Below, one piece after another: positions 1 to 7,259 of a stretch of 34,570 bases of DNA. Both the position numbers and the translations under genes were made by a program. A model generated the notes under the pieces. That model was not told the origin of the DNA. It saw nothing but the letters and a program-made list of their open reading frames with translations, and did no database searches. This DNA is from Bacteroidales bacterium. GTDB lineage: Bacteria > Bacteroidota > Bacteroidia > Bacteroidales > ML635J-15. The stretch lies in contig JAGCDJ010000052.1 in NCBI GenBank assembly GCA_017651185.1, positions 1 to 34,570 of the forward strand. Direction: 5' to 3'. Every line of letters starts with the position of its first letter. Position 1 is the stretch's first letter.

Positions 1-111
1 GCAAACAAGGTAATACGTATTGCACTGGTAAACAAACTTATAAAACAAATATTCGCTATTATGACTGGCAACAAAATGTACGATGAAAATTTTTCAAAAA
101 ATATTTGGTAA
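1..111 (+). CDS. IS110-family transposase, C-terminal end (partial, cut by window edge)
   Basis: Frame 1 is open from the first base and stops with TAA at 109-111. It encodes 36 residues that include ALVNKLIKQIFAIMTGNKMY followed by DENF. This pattern (an A.VNKLLKQ.FA helix, then YDENF/Y) is typical of the extreme C-terminus of IS110/IS116/IS902 transposases, the DEDD recombinases that use a bridge RNA. Everything upstream lies outside the window, so completeness cannot be judged. The next gene, etfB, is ordinary metabolism, so this is probably the right-hand end of an insertion sequence. The assignment rests on one short conserved tail. Confidence 0.75.
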   Translation, partial: ANKVIRIALVNKLIKQIFAIMTGNKMYDENFSKNIW

Positions 112-118
112 TTAACAC

Positions 119-158
119 AGTTCATGCTGAACTCGTTTCAGTATCTGATTCCGTTTTT
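119..158 (+). repeat. Dispersed hairpin element, copy 1 (left arm missing)
   Basis: The stem CTGAA (127-131) and TTCAG (137-141) encloses CTCGT, followed by ATCTGATTCCGTTTTTGG. The same unit occurs in inverse orientation at 12482-12535, with about 80 percent identity over roughly 40 nt. That copy has a complete outer stem (AAAAAAGCGGAA with TTCCGCTTTTTT). Here only the right outer arm (ATTCCGTTTTT) is present, and the left arm is replaced by sequence just past the transposase stop. The remaining stretch 159-237 shows nothing I can name. Confidence 0.7.
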
Positions 159-237
159 GGGGCTTTCAATAATTCAACAATTTGAAGAATCAAAAATTCA
201 ATCTAAAATCGTAAATCCACAATCGTAAATAATATTG

Positions 238-245
238 TATCTTTG
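238..245 (+). promoter_or_regulatory. Bacteroidota -7 promoter box for etfBA
   Basis: TATCTTTG matches TAnnTTTG. It lies 15 nt before the ATG at 261, implying a very short leader. No clear TTG -33 element is visible at the expected 19-nt spacing. The box supports choosing ATG 261 over an upstream in-frame TTG at 243, which would overlap the box. Confidence 0.7.
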
Positions 246-260
246 CAAAAAAATATTCGT

Positions 261-1052
261 ATGAACATAGCAGTTTGCGTAAAACCGGTACCTGACTCGA
301 AATACTACGACCAGATAAAGATTGACCCGGTAACAAAGACATGGGACCGTTCGGGAATTCCCACAGTAATAAGCGACTTGGACAAGCACGCCCTCGAAGC
401 AGCAATATCAATCAAGGAAAAGCACGGCGGAAAAGTAGCGGTATTCACTATGGCTCCCCCGACAATGAAGGATACCATAATGCAGGCACTGGGCATGGGT
501 GCAGACGAAGCATACCTTATCAGCGACCGCGCTTTTGCTGGCTCCGACACACTTGCAACATCCAATATTTTGGCAGCAGCAATCAGAAAGGCAGGTAAAT
601 TCGACCTTGTAATCACTGGCAATGAAAGCGATGACGGAAGCACAGCACAAGTTTCGGCTCAGCTTGGCGAATGGCTCGAAATGCCTCATGTAATGAATGT
701 TACCAAAATCGATTGCGATGGAAATAGCATTTTCGTTACAGCAAAGCAGGACAACGGAAGCATCGACTACGAAATCGGACTTCCAGCAGTTGTTGGCGTT
801 ACGCGCAAGGTAAACAAACCAAGGTTTGTAAGCATAATGGGCTTGATGAAGGCAAAACAGAAACCTTTCAATGTTTTCACCGCCAACGACATTGAACCCG
901 ACCCCAATTTTGTCGGACTGAAAGGTTCACCGACACAACCTGGAGGAATAGCATCTCCAGAAATGGGCCGCAAGTCGGAAAAGATAGATGGCACACCCGA
1001 AGAAATTGCAAAACGCATTGTAGATGAACTTTATAAAGCAGGGATAAAGTAA
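261..1052 (+). CDS. etfB: Electron transfer flavoprotein beta subunit
   Basis: This 263-residue protein opens with MNIAVCVKPVPDSKYY, the characteristic start of EtfB. It contains the DLVITGNESDDGSTAQV segment and the LGEWLEMPHV region of the family, in which the beta subunit binds a structural AMP (or the bifurcating FAD in some lineages) and pairs with EtfA. With EtfA it carries electrons from acyl-CoA or other dehydrogenases to quinone, or takes part in flavin-based bifurcation. ATG 261 fits the -7 box at 238-245. Its stop shares one base with the etfA start (TAATG at 1050-1054), so the two are translationally coupled. No acyl-CoA dehydrogenase gene follows, so the redox partner is encoded elsewhere. 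Confidence 0.93.
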   Translation: MNIAVCVKPVPDSKYYDQIKIDPVTKTWDRSGIPTVISDLDKHALEAAISIKEKHGGKVAVFTMAPPTMKDTIMQALGMGADEAYLISDRAFAGSDTLATSNILAAAIRKAGKFDLVITGNESDDGSTAQVSAQLGEWLEMPHVMNVTKIDCDGNSIFVTAKQDNGSIDYEIGLPAVVGVTRKVNKPRFVSIMGLMKAKQKPFNVFTANDIEPDPNFVGLKGSPTQPGGIASPEMGRKSEKIDGTPEEIAKRIVDELYKAGIK

Positions 1053-2128
1053 TGGAAATTCAGGAAAAGAAAAACATATATGTAGGCGTTCAGACTACAC
1101 AAACTCGTGATATAAGGGACTTTATGATGGAAATAAATTCATACAAGAACATATTGGTATTTGCCGAAGTTGGCGATGACAAGGTTTGCGAAAATTCGTT
1201 GGAACTGCTTGGCGAAGCCAACAGGTTGAAAGCAATGCGCAACAACGACAGCTGGGTAATTGCTGCAATGGTTGGCAATGATGTGAAAAAATATGCTCCG
1301 ACATTGTTCGGTTACGGTGCTGACAAAGTTGTCGCATTCGACAGTCCACAATTAGAGAACTATCGCTCAGACCTTTATGGTGAAGCATTGGCAGGAATTA
1401 TTAATGCATATCATCCCGAAATCGTGCTGATTGGCGCAACCGCCCTCGGAAGCGAACTTGCACCTACTGTAGCAGCAAAACTGCGCACAGGACTTGCTGC
1501 ACACTGCACCGCCCTCAAGATACTTGAAAACGGACAGTTCACACAAGTTGTTCCTGCTTTCGGTGGCAAGGTTCTTGGTGACATTTACATACCGAATCAT
1601 CGTCCGCAGATTGCATCAATAAAGGCTGGTATTACCAAGAAGTTGGATTTTGTCCAGAAAGACGGCGTGGTAGAAGATTTCTCGTGCGAACTGAAGGGCT
1701 TCGACAGAATGAAAGTCGTAAAGGTTGAAAAAGTACACGAAACCTGCAAATCACTGACCGAAGCAGACTGCATAGTAGTTGGTGGTTTCGGCATTGGTTC
1801 GAAAGAAGAATGGTCAAAGCTCGAAGAATTGGCATCGTTGCTCAACGGAGCAAACGGTTGCACTCGTCCCGTACTTGATGCTGGCTGGGTTAGCAACGAA
1901 AAGGCAATGATAGGCACCAGCGGAATTGCAGTTCGTCCAAAGGCATACCTCGGAATTGGTGTTTCGGGAGCTGCTCATCACACTTGCGGAATAAAGGATT
2001 CCGGTCTGATTATCAGCATCAACAAGGACGAAAATGCTCCTATTTTCGCATGTTCCGACTACAAGGTTGTTGCCGACTACAAGAAAATTGTACCCGCTCT
2101 AATAGAAGAACTTAAATCAAGGAAATAG
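1052..2128 (+). CDS. etfA: Electron transfer flavoprotein alpha subunit
   Basis: This 358-residue protein has the EtfA layout: an N-terminal Rossmann-like domain (about 30-190) and a C-terminal FAD-binding domain. The latter shows VVGGFGIGSKEEW (about 242-254), RPVLDAGWV, GTSGIAVRPKAYLGIGVSGA and the INKDENAPIF..ADY signature near the end. FAD bound here receives electrons through the heterodimer with EtfB, encoded immediately upstream with a one-base overlap. A hairpin terminator at 2160-2187 closes the two-gene operon. The presence of VSGAAHHTCGIKDS is consistent with an intact FAD site. I see no frameshift. Confidence 0.93.
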   Translation: MEIQEKKNIYVGVQTTQTRDIRDFMMEINSYKNILVFAEVGDDKVCENSLELLGEANRLKAMRNNDSWVIAAMVGNDVKKYAPTLFGYGADKVVAFDSPQLENYRSDLYGEALAGIINAYHPEIVLIGATALGSELAPTVAAKLRTGLAAHCTALKILENGQFTQVVPAFGGKVLGDIYIPNHRPQIASIKAGITKKLDFVQKDGVVEDFSCELKGFDRMKVVKVEKVHETCKSLTEADCIVVGGFGIGSKEEWSKLEELASLLNGANGCTRPVLDAGWVSNEKAMIGTSGIAVRPKAYLGIGVSGAAHHTCGIKDSGLIISINKDENAPIFACSDYKVVADYKKIVPALIEELKSRK

Positions 2129-2159
2129 GATAGCATTTTGCTTTCCCAAAACACTTACG

Positions 2160-2187
2160 GCAAGCATCAATTAGTGCTTGCTTTTTT
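2160..2187 (+). terminator. Rho-independent terminator of etfBA
   Basis: GCAAGCA (2160-2166) pairs with TGCTTGC (2175-2181), and a run of T follows to 2187. It overlaps the last codon of the converging aminotransferase gene by two bases. Confidence 0.8.
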
Positions 2188-3376
2188 ATATCTCGTTGAG
2201 AGTCTTTATTATGAGTTCGCTTGCCTCGTCAATTTCATCGTTTGAAATGACCAACGGCGGAGCAATACGGAAGGCGGTATCGTGGAAAATAAACCAGTCG
2301 GAAATTAACCCATTGTCAATTGCCTTCTTGATAAAATGCAACACATTGTCGAACGAACCAATTTCAACGGCGAGCAACAAACCCTTACCTCTAATCTCCT
2401 CAATCTTGGGATGTCCCATGAGATTTGACCTGAATCTGTCGGACTTTGCCTGTATGGTATCTACTATTCCCGACTCGTTTATGATTTTCACACCTGCAAG
2501 TGCAGCCGCTGCCGACACAGGATGTCCGCCAAAAGTCGTAATATGTCCCAAAACAGGATCGGTCTTGAATGCCGACATAATTTTTCGAGATGATACGAAC
2601 GCGCCTATCGGCATTCCTGTGCCAAGCGCTTTTGCAAAGCAAATAATGTCGGGAACGATTCCGAAATGCATAAAGCCGAACATTTTCCCCGTCCTGCCAA
2701 AGCCAGTCTGGATTTCGTCAAGAATGAGCAATGCGCCCTTTCGCGTGCATACCGAACGCAATTCCTTCATATATTCAACCGTAGGAATCATCACACCGCC
2801 TTCGGCTTGAATCGATTCCAGAACCACGCATGCAGTATCTTCATCTATCTGCGACAGCTGGTCAAAGTTGTTAAGCTCCAAGTGATATACATCGGGAAGC
2901 AATGGGCGGAAAGAACGCTTGAAATCCTCGTTACCGCATAAGCTCAACGCACCTTGAGTACTACCGTGATAGGCATTCACAAACGAAAACATCTTACGCC
3001 TGTGGGTATAGCGCTTTGCGAGCTTTGTAGCGCCTTCGATGGCTTCGCTACCGCTATTCACAAAATAGACATTATCGAAAACATCGGGCAACATTCCGCA
3101 AAGATATTCAGCAAGTTGCACTTGTGGCGACTGAACAAACTCGCCGTAAACCATCAGGTGCATATACTTGTCAACCTGCTCGCGCACGGCTGCCGCAACC
3201 TTTTCGTTGCAATGTCCGAGCGAACTTACCGAAACGCCGGAAATTAGGTCGAAATACCTTTTGCCATCGGGAGAATACATATATACGCCCTTGGCGCGTT
3301 CAATTTCAACAAGATATGGACTTTCGGATGTTTGTCCAATGTAATTTAGGAAAAGTTCCCTATGCGAAATATTCAT
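2186..3376 (-). CDS. Class III PLP-dependent aminotransferase (ornithine/acetylornithine-like)
   Basis: This 396-residue protein is a full-length fold-type I, class III aminotransferase. Visible signatures are YFDLISGVSVSSLGH (about 41-55), VNSGSEAIEGATKLAK (106-121), the AYHGST loop (about 135-140), LILDEIQTGFGRTG with the PLP-pyridine Asp220, and CFAKALGTGMP with the presumed Schiff-base Lys249. The family covers acetylornithine, 4-aminobutyrate, lysine and beta-amino-acid transaminases; substrate cannot be assigned from the motifs. The gene starts inside the 3' end of the receiver gene (17-nt overlap), so it is the second gene of a two-gene unit and probably translationally coupled. Confidence 0.9.
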   Translation of the reverse strand: MNISHRELFLNYIGQTSESPYLVEIERAKGVYMYSPDGKRYFDLISGVSVSSLGHCNEKVAAAVREQVDKYMHLMVYGEFVQSPQVQLAEYLCGMLPDVFDNVYFVNSGSEAIEGATKLAKRYTHRRKMFSFVNAYHGSTQGALSLCGNEDFKRSFRPLLPDVYHLELNNFDQLSQIDEDTACVVLESIQAEGGVMIPTVEYMKELRSVCTRKGALLILDEIQTGFGRTGKMFGFMHFGIVPDIICFAKALGTGMPIGAFVSSRKIMSAFKTDPVLGHITTFGGHPVSAAAALAGVKIINESGIVDTIQAKSDRFRSNLMGHPKIEEIRGKGLLLAVEIGSFDNVLHFIKKAIDNGLISDWFIFHDTAFRIAPPLVISNDEIDEASELIIKTLNEI

Positions 3377-3746
3377 CGTTCAAATGTTTTTGCAAAATAT
3401 GCTTTTCGACTGCCTTGTTTGCCGCAACAAGAAACCTTTCGTAAGCAATCGGCTTTAAAAGATAATCGGTTATGTCGTAATCGTAGGCATCGAGCGCATA
3501 TTTCCTGCTTGCCGATATGACTATTATCTGGATGTTTTTCTTGTATTTGTCAAGGAAATCGAAACCGCTCATCTGCGGCATTTCAATATCGAGGAAAATT
3601 AGCGAAACATTGTTCTCCTCAATACAAGTCTCAATGCCTACAGGATTGGCAAATGTGCCGCAACAAGTCAAAAAGCCAGACTTCTCGATGAAACCAGCAA
3701 TCTGTTTCTGTACCACTTCGCTATCGTCAACAACTATGCAGTTCAT
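3360..3746 (-). CDS. Stand-alone response-regulator receiver (LytR/AgrA-type receiver without output domain)
   Basis: The 128-residue protein is a receiver domain only. The acidic pair is D7-D8, the phospho-acceptor is D53 in IFLDIEMPQMSGFD, the switch residue is S78 in IVISAS, and the conserved lysine is K98 in DYLLKPI. The IEMP..SGFDFL and YDITDYLLKPI phrases resemble receivers that normally precede a LytTR DNA-binding domain, but here the chain ends about 25 residues after K98. No histidine kinase is nearby. It is preceded by a -7 box (3775-3782), so it is expressed first in the unit and overlaps the aminotransferase start. Confidence 0.85.
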   Translation of the reverse strand: MNCIVVDDSEVVQKQIAGFIEKSGFLTCCGTFANPVGIETCIEENNVSLIFLDIEMPQMSGFDFLDKYKKNIQIIVISASRKYALDAYDYDITDYLLKPIAYERFLVAANKAVEKHILQKHLNDEYFA

Positions 3747-3774
3747 ATTCGAATTACAATGACAAAATCGAGTA

Positions 3775-3782
3775 CAAAGTTA
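3775..3782 (-). promoter_or_regulatory. -7 promoter box for the receiver/aminotransferase unit
   Basis: The minus strand reads TAACTTTG (plus: CAAAGTTA), 28 nt upstream of the ATG at 3746. No convincing -33 element is seen. The stretch 3783-3908 between it and the end of ffs has no coding or structured feature I can support. Confidence 0.55.
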
Positions 3783-3908
3783 AGAAATATTTTGTTTGGA
3801 GAAATATGTTTGTAATTGTTTAGGAAGATTATTTTGGGTTCAAAGACTTGAATACTCAAAGGCCTATGACCTCGGCTTTTATCCTTTTCTTCTGTTAGAC
3901 TTTGGAAC

Positions 3909-4012
3909 AAAAAAAGGGTAAGCTACTCATATCGCACCGCTACAACCTCTTACCTTTGCTTTCTTCCGAACCTGGAGGATTCAGAGGGAGCTGGTCGTAT
4001 AAGACTTACCCG
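3909..4012 (-). ncRNA. ffs: Small bacterial signal recognition particle RNA (4.5S RNA)
   Basis: On the minus strand the transcript starts near CGGGTAAGTC and ends with GAGTAGCTTACCC plus seven T (3909-3915), so GGGTAAG and CTTACCC close a long hairpin. The apical part carries CCAGGTTCGGAAGAAAGC (about 3955-3980). This is the domain IV signature: a GGAA tetraloop flanked by the Ffh-binding internal loop, like CAGGTCCGGAAGGAAGC in E. coli. About 97 nt from first paired base to last fits a 4.5S-type RNA lacking the Alu domain. It binds Ffh and guides signal-peptide-bearing ribosomes to FtsY. The outer stem with its T-run doubles as terminator. Confidence 0.9.
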
Positions 4013-4016
4013 ACCG

Positions 4017-4045
4017 CAAAAGTAATACATTTTTCGCAGAGACAA
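4017..4045 (-). promoter_or_regulatory. Promoter of ffs
   Basis: The minus strand reads TACTTTTG at 4017-4024, with a TTG at 4043-4045 about 18 nt upstream. The start of transcription is predicted near 4012, just where the SRP helix begins. It lies back-to-back with the pyrC promoter. Confidence 0.7.
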
Positions 4046-4061
4046 GAAAGAAATTTATTTT

Positions 4062-4092
4062 TTTGCACAATGGCATTAAAATAATACCTTTG
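4062..4092 (+). promoter_or_regulatory. Promoter of pyrC
   Basis: TTTG at 4062-4065, a 19-nt spacer and TACCTTTG at 4085-4092 form a textbook Bacteroidota sigma-ABfr promoter. It excludes the in-frame upstream ATG at 4063 as the start and favours ATG 4111. Confidence 0.8.
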
Positions 4093-4110
4093 CCAATAGA
4101 AAAGATTGCA

Positions 4111-5445
4111 ATGAGAACACTTATAAAAAATGCAACGGTTGTAAACGAGAGGCAAAAAGCACTGCTCGATGTGACTATTGATAACGAAATTATTGACGAA
4201 ATCGCACCATGTGGAAAAATACAAGGAAGTTTCGACAATGAGATAGATGCGACAGGATTGCTTCTTCTGCCAGGCGTAATTGATGATCAAGTTCATTTTC
4301 GCGAACCCGGAGCCACACAAAAGGCCGACATTTACTCGGAATCGAGAGCCGCTGCCGCTGGCGGAGTAACATCCTACATGGAAATGCCTAACACCAATCC
4401 GCCAACTGTAAATGACGAACTTTTGAAACAAAAATTCGACATTGCAGGGGAAAATTCCCTTGTCAACTACTCGTTCTTCATTGGTGCAACCGAAAACAAC
4501 ATTGATGACATCGCAAAAATCGACACATCTGAGGTTGCTGGCGTAAAACTGTTCCTCGGTTCTTCAACTGGTAATCTGCTTGTCAAAGACAAGAACGCCA
4601 TTGAAAAAATAATGCAGGTCTCCCCTACCATAATCGCCGCGCATTGCGAAGATGACGGCATAATTGCCGAAAACCTAAACCGCATGAAGGGAATTTACGG
4701 GGATGACATCCCAATGGAAAAGCATTGCGAAATAAGGTCAGCCGAAGCCTGCTACAAATCGAGTAGCGAAGCCGCAGAAATAGCGAAACGCACAGGCGCA
4801 CACCTACATATTTTCCACATCAGTACCGAAAAGGAAATTTCCTTATTGTCGGACAAACCCATGAACGAAAAGCGGATAACTGCCGAAGTGTGCGTACATC
4901 ATTTGTTCTTCAACAGCGAAGACTACAAACGGCTCGGATCGCGTATAAAGTGGAATCCTGCAGTAAAGTATGAATCAGATAGACTTGCTCTTATACAAGC
5001 GCTTAAAGATGGCAAGATAGATGTCGTTGCAACCGACCACGCGCCACACACTTGGGAAGAAAAATGCGCACCTTACACTAAATGTCCATCGGGCGCACCA
5101 ATGGTACAGCACTCGCTACAAGTCATGATGGAACTTGCAAAACAGGAATACTTCAGCATCGAGGACATTGTAAAATGGATGAGCCACAATCCCGCACAAC
5201 TTTACCGTATCGATAGACGCGGATTTATTCGAAAAGGATATTTCGCCGACCTCGTGCTTGTTGACCCGAATGCAAGATACGAAGTCACAAAGGACAACCT
5301 GATGTACAAATGCAAATGGTCGCCATTGGAAGGTCATGTTTTCAATTCAAAGATTGTCAAAACATTAGTGAATGGGAAAATCGTCTTTGACAATGGGAAA
5401 ATCATAAACGGCAAATCGGCAATGAAATTAAAATTTAACAGATAA
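4111..5445 (+). CDS. pyrC: Dihydroorotase (class I type)
   Basis: This 444-residue amidohydrolase cyclises N-carbamoyl-aspartate to dihydroorotate in pyrimidine synthesis. The metal-site phrase LLPGVIDDQVHFREPGATQK lies at about 52-71, EMPNTNPPTVN follows, IAAHCEDD and HLHIFHIST supply further histidines, and VATDHAPHTWEEK provides the late Asp. GYFADLVLVDPNARYEV near the end is the usual composite beta-sandwich of the amidohydrolase superfamily. ATG 4111 follows the promoter by 18 nt. The next gene starts 4 nt after the stop, so they are co-transcribed. Allantoinase is a weaker alternative. Confidence 0.9.
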   Translation: MRTLIKNATVVNERQKALLDVTIDNEIIDEIAPCGKIQGSFDNEIDATGLLLLPGVIDDQVHFREPGATQKADIYSESRAAAAGGVTSYMEMPNTNPPTVNDELLKQKFDIAGENSLVNYSFFIGATENNIDDIAKIDTSEVAGVKLFLGSSTGNLLVKDKNAIEKIMQVSPTIIAAHCEDDGIIAENLNRMKGIYGDDIPMEKHCEIRSAEACYKSSSEAAEIAKRTGAHLHIFHISTEKEISLLSDKPMNEKRITAEVCVHHLFFNSEDYKRLGSRIKWNPAVKYESDRLALIQALKDGKIDVVATDHAPHTWEEKCAPYTKCPSGAPMVQHSLQVMMELAKQEYFSIEDIVKWMSHNPAQLYRIDRRGFIRKGYFADLVLVDPNARYEVTKDNLMYKCKWSPLEGHVFNSKIVKTLVNGKIVFDNGKIINGKSAMKLKFNR

Positions 5446-5449
5446 GATT

Positions 5450-5965
5450 ATGAAAAAGAAAGTATTACTAGTTTCATTAATAATTGTTGCTTGCTCATTA
5501 TCAGCATTTTCGCAACTAAACAGGACAATCCACGATGAAAAGACTGGCAACGACATACTATACGGCTACTGCACCCGCCAAGCACTCGAAAATCATGGTG
5601 ACGACTGGTTCAAGGCAGAATACGAATCATATACGGTAAAAACCGAAACTTTCAACTTTGAACTTCCAGAAAAGTTCGACAGCGTACAGGTTTTCATGGG
5701 AACATGGGAAAGCAATTCAAGGCGCGAAGTTCCACGTTTCTGCAAAATTTTCGACCTCGACTATTTCAAGGATATTCCCGTGACTTTCATCTGCCTCGAC
5801 AGCAAAATTACGGTAGATGTGCTCAATGTAGATGATTATTACGTTCAATTCCTGCCTGCAATTGTCTTCTACAAGAAAGGCGAAGAACTTTGCAGATTCC
5901 TTGAACAGCCGAGAACAGAATCCATGGAATCGGACATCATGGACCTGATGGAAAGGATGCAGTGA
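5450..5965 (+). CDS. Exported thioredoxin-fold protein lacking the redox cysteines
   Basis: The 171-residue product has a signal peptide (KKK, then LLVSLIIVACSLSAFSQ, cut near 22). The segment VQVFMGTWESNSRREVPRFCKIFD (about 78-101) aligns by eye with the thioredoxin-family active-site region usually written GTWCxDSxREVPRF. The cysteine is replaced by Glu here. A cis-Pro-like region follows (QFLPAIVFYKKGEELCRF). It therefore looks like a periplasmic thioredoxin-like protein that cannot do CxxC chemistry; Cys97 and Cys148 remain. It is 4 nt downstream of pyrC, without obvious functional logic. A bidirectional terminator follows at 6045-6071. Confidence 0.7.
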   Translation: MKKKVLLVSLIIVACSLSAFSQLNRTIHDEKTGNDILYGYCTRQALENHGDDWFKAEYESYTVKTETFNFELPEKFDSVQVFMGTWESNSRREVPRFCKIFDLDYFKDIPVTFICLDSKITVDVLNVDDYYVQFLPAIVFYKKGEELCRFLEQPRTESMESDIMDLMERMQ

Positions 5966-6000
5966 GAGGAAAGGAATGTTTGATGATTTGATAATTGTAG

Positions 6001-6020
6001 CATCGCAATGCATTGCGATG
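6001..6020. repeat. Perfect 20-bp palindrome
   Basis: CATCGCAATGCATTGCGATG is its own reverse complement over all 20 bases, with no spacer. It lies in the gap between two convergent genes, 25 nt before the terminator hairpin, and is not itself followed by a T-run. It could be a small interspersed palindromic repeat. Confidence 0.8.
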
Positions 6021-6044
6021 GTTCTGTCACAAAGGTGAAAAACA

Positions 6045-6071
6045 AAAAAGGCTTCGAAATCGAAGCCTTTT
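6045..6071. terminator. Bidirectional terminator between convergent genes
   Basis: AAGGCTTCGA and TCGAAGCCTT form a 10-bp stem with A-run before and T-run after, so it can end both the pyrC unit (plus) and the nitroreductase gene (minus). Confidence 0.85.
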
Positions 6072-6092
6072 CTATTTGACAAAGCATTAATT

Positions 6093-6764
6093 TTATTCCA
6101 TATATGCAACCTTCTTGTCATCGCGTGGCTTTGCATCTGGATTTTCATCCTTGTAGCCAAGTGTAACGGTCAGATATACAAGGTAGTTTTCGGGAAGGTT
6201 CAGCGACTTAACAAAGTCAGCACCCTTTGGCGAATTGATGTAGTCGCGGCAGCAACCAACAGCGCACGAACCAATGTTCATCGACTCAGCAGCAAGCAAA
6301 ATGTTCTGAACAAGCATTCCGCAGTCACTCTGTCCCCAGTACTGAGTTGTGTCGTAAGCAACAACTAGCAAAGTCGGTGCGTGGAAGAAAACGCTTGCAT
6401 CTTCATCGGCAAAACGCTCCTTTGCTTCTGGACGCTTCTCAATCATGTCGGCAATAACTTCCTTGTTTAGATTGTCGATTGCTTCCTTATTGCGGATTAC
6501 GCGAACTTCCCATGGCTGAGAATTTCTTGCGCTAGGTGCATTAATACCACAATTGAGAATGGTCTGCAATTCCTCGTCCTTTATCTGTTCGGACTTGTAA
6601 GCGCGAATACTTCTACGGCTAAGGATGCAATTTACCACCTGATTTTCGGCAGGAGCGGCTACTTGTTCTACATTTTCGTTATCTGCGACTTTCGTCTCTG
6701 CGTTGTTATTACATGATGCCATAGCAAATACTAATAAAACAAAAAAATAAAAACTATATTTCAT
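6093..6764 (-). CDS. Nitroreductase-family flavoprotein with lipoprotein signal
   Basis: The start at 6764 gives 223 residues (an alternative ATG lies two codons upstream at 6770). The N-terminus MKYSFYFFVLLVFAMASC is a lipoprotein signal with lipobox MASC, followed by an acidic linker. The rest is the FMN-binding nitroreductase fold: ILSRRSIRAYKSEQI (FMN phosphate-binding Arg/Ser), NCGINAPSARNSQPWEVRV, and a C-terminal LGYKDENPDAKPR. Such enzymes use NAD(P)H to reduce nitro compounds, quinones or flavins and are usually cytoplasmic. A membrane-anchored copy outside the cytoplasm is unusual, though such annotated proteins exist in Bacteroidota. It is the only gene in its unit, between L31 and a terminator. 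Confidence 0.85.
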   Translation of the reverse strand: MKYSFYFFVLLVFAMASCNNNAETKVADNENVEQVAAPAENQVVNCILSRRSIRAYKSEQIKDEELQTILNCGINAPSARNSQPWEVRVIRNKEAIDNLNKEVIADMIEKRPEAKERFADEDASVFFHAPTLLVVAYDTTQYWGQSDCGMLVQNILLAAESMNIGSCAVGCCRDYINSPKGADFVKSLNLPENYLVYLTVTLGYKDENPDAKPRDDKKVAYME

Positions 6765-6797
6765 AATCATAAAATTTAAATGATCTCCTTACAAACA

Positions 6798-6827
6798 AGA
6801 AAAGGGAAAACCAACACTGGATTCCCT
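6798..6827 (-). terminator. Possible terminator of the L31 gene
   Basis: On the minus strand AGGGAA (from 6827) and TTCCCT (to 6803) pair around an inner CCA/TGG stem, and TTTCTTGTTT follows. The stem is imperfect, so this is tentative. Confidence 0.4.
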
Positions 6828-6857
6828 AACTCCTGTTCAAATGCAGTTTGCCACGGC

Positions 6858-7130
6858 TTATTTCTTAGCAGCAGCACGCTGTTCCAAATGCTTCTGATAG
6901 CGGTTGCGGAATTTATCAACACGACCAGCGGTATCAACAAGCTTAATCTTACCAGTGTAGAACGGGTGAGATGTGTTGGAAATTTCAAGCTTGTACAAAG
7001 GATACTCAACACCATCAACAACTATGGTTTCTTTTGTGTTAGCGGTTGACTTGGTAATGAAAACATTTTCATTCGACATGTCCTTGAATGCTACCAAGCG
7101 ATACTTATCAGGATGTATTCCCTTTTTCAT
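6858..7130 (-). CDS. rpmE2: 50S ribosomal protein L31, type B (zinc-independent)
   Basis: The 90-residue protein starts MKKGIHPDKYRLVAFKDMSN and contains EISNTSHPFYTGKIKLVDTAGRVDKFRNRY, the L31 signature. It lacks the CxxC cysteines of zinc-binding L31, so it is the C-minus form (RpmE2/type B) that replaces zinc L31 under zinc shortage or is the only copy in many Bacteroidota. It has a strong promoter (7171-7200). In many bacteria Zur controls the gene, but I see no Zur-like palindrome here. Confidence 0.95.
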   Translation of the reverse strand: MKKGIHPDKYRLVAFKDMSNENVFITKSTANTKETIVVDGVEYPLYKLEISNTSHPFYTGKIKLVDTAGRVDKFRNRYQKHLEQRAAAKK

Positions 7131-7170
7131 TGTATTTAACTTTTAATTATTCTTACTAATTTTTGGACGG

Positions 7171-7200
7171 CAAAGGTACTGCTTTTTTTTTAATCCACAA
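7171..7200 (-). promoter_or_regulatory. Promoter of rpmE2
   Basis: The minus strand reads TACCTTTG at 7171-7178 with TTG at 7198-7200, at exactly 19-nt spacing. The leader is about 35 nt. Confidence 0.8.
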
Positions 7201-7259
7201 AATTCTGTTCAAAAATATTCCAACATTTTGCTTTTAATTAAAACGCTACCCCTAACTCT

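Noticed and set aside
2178..2810. 210-aa plus-strand open frame
   Set aside because: It is a shadow of the aminotransferase gene, which has all expected motifs on the other strand.
3949..3956. Plus-strand TACCTTTG as a promoter
   Set aside because: It lies within the SRP RNA gene on the opposite strand, with no gene start downstream before the real pyrC promoter.
4063..4110. Longer dihydroorotase starting at ATG 4063
   Set aside because: The promoter -33 and -7 elements lie within this stretch, and the family starts at MRTLIKNATVV.
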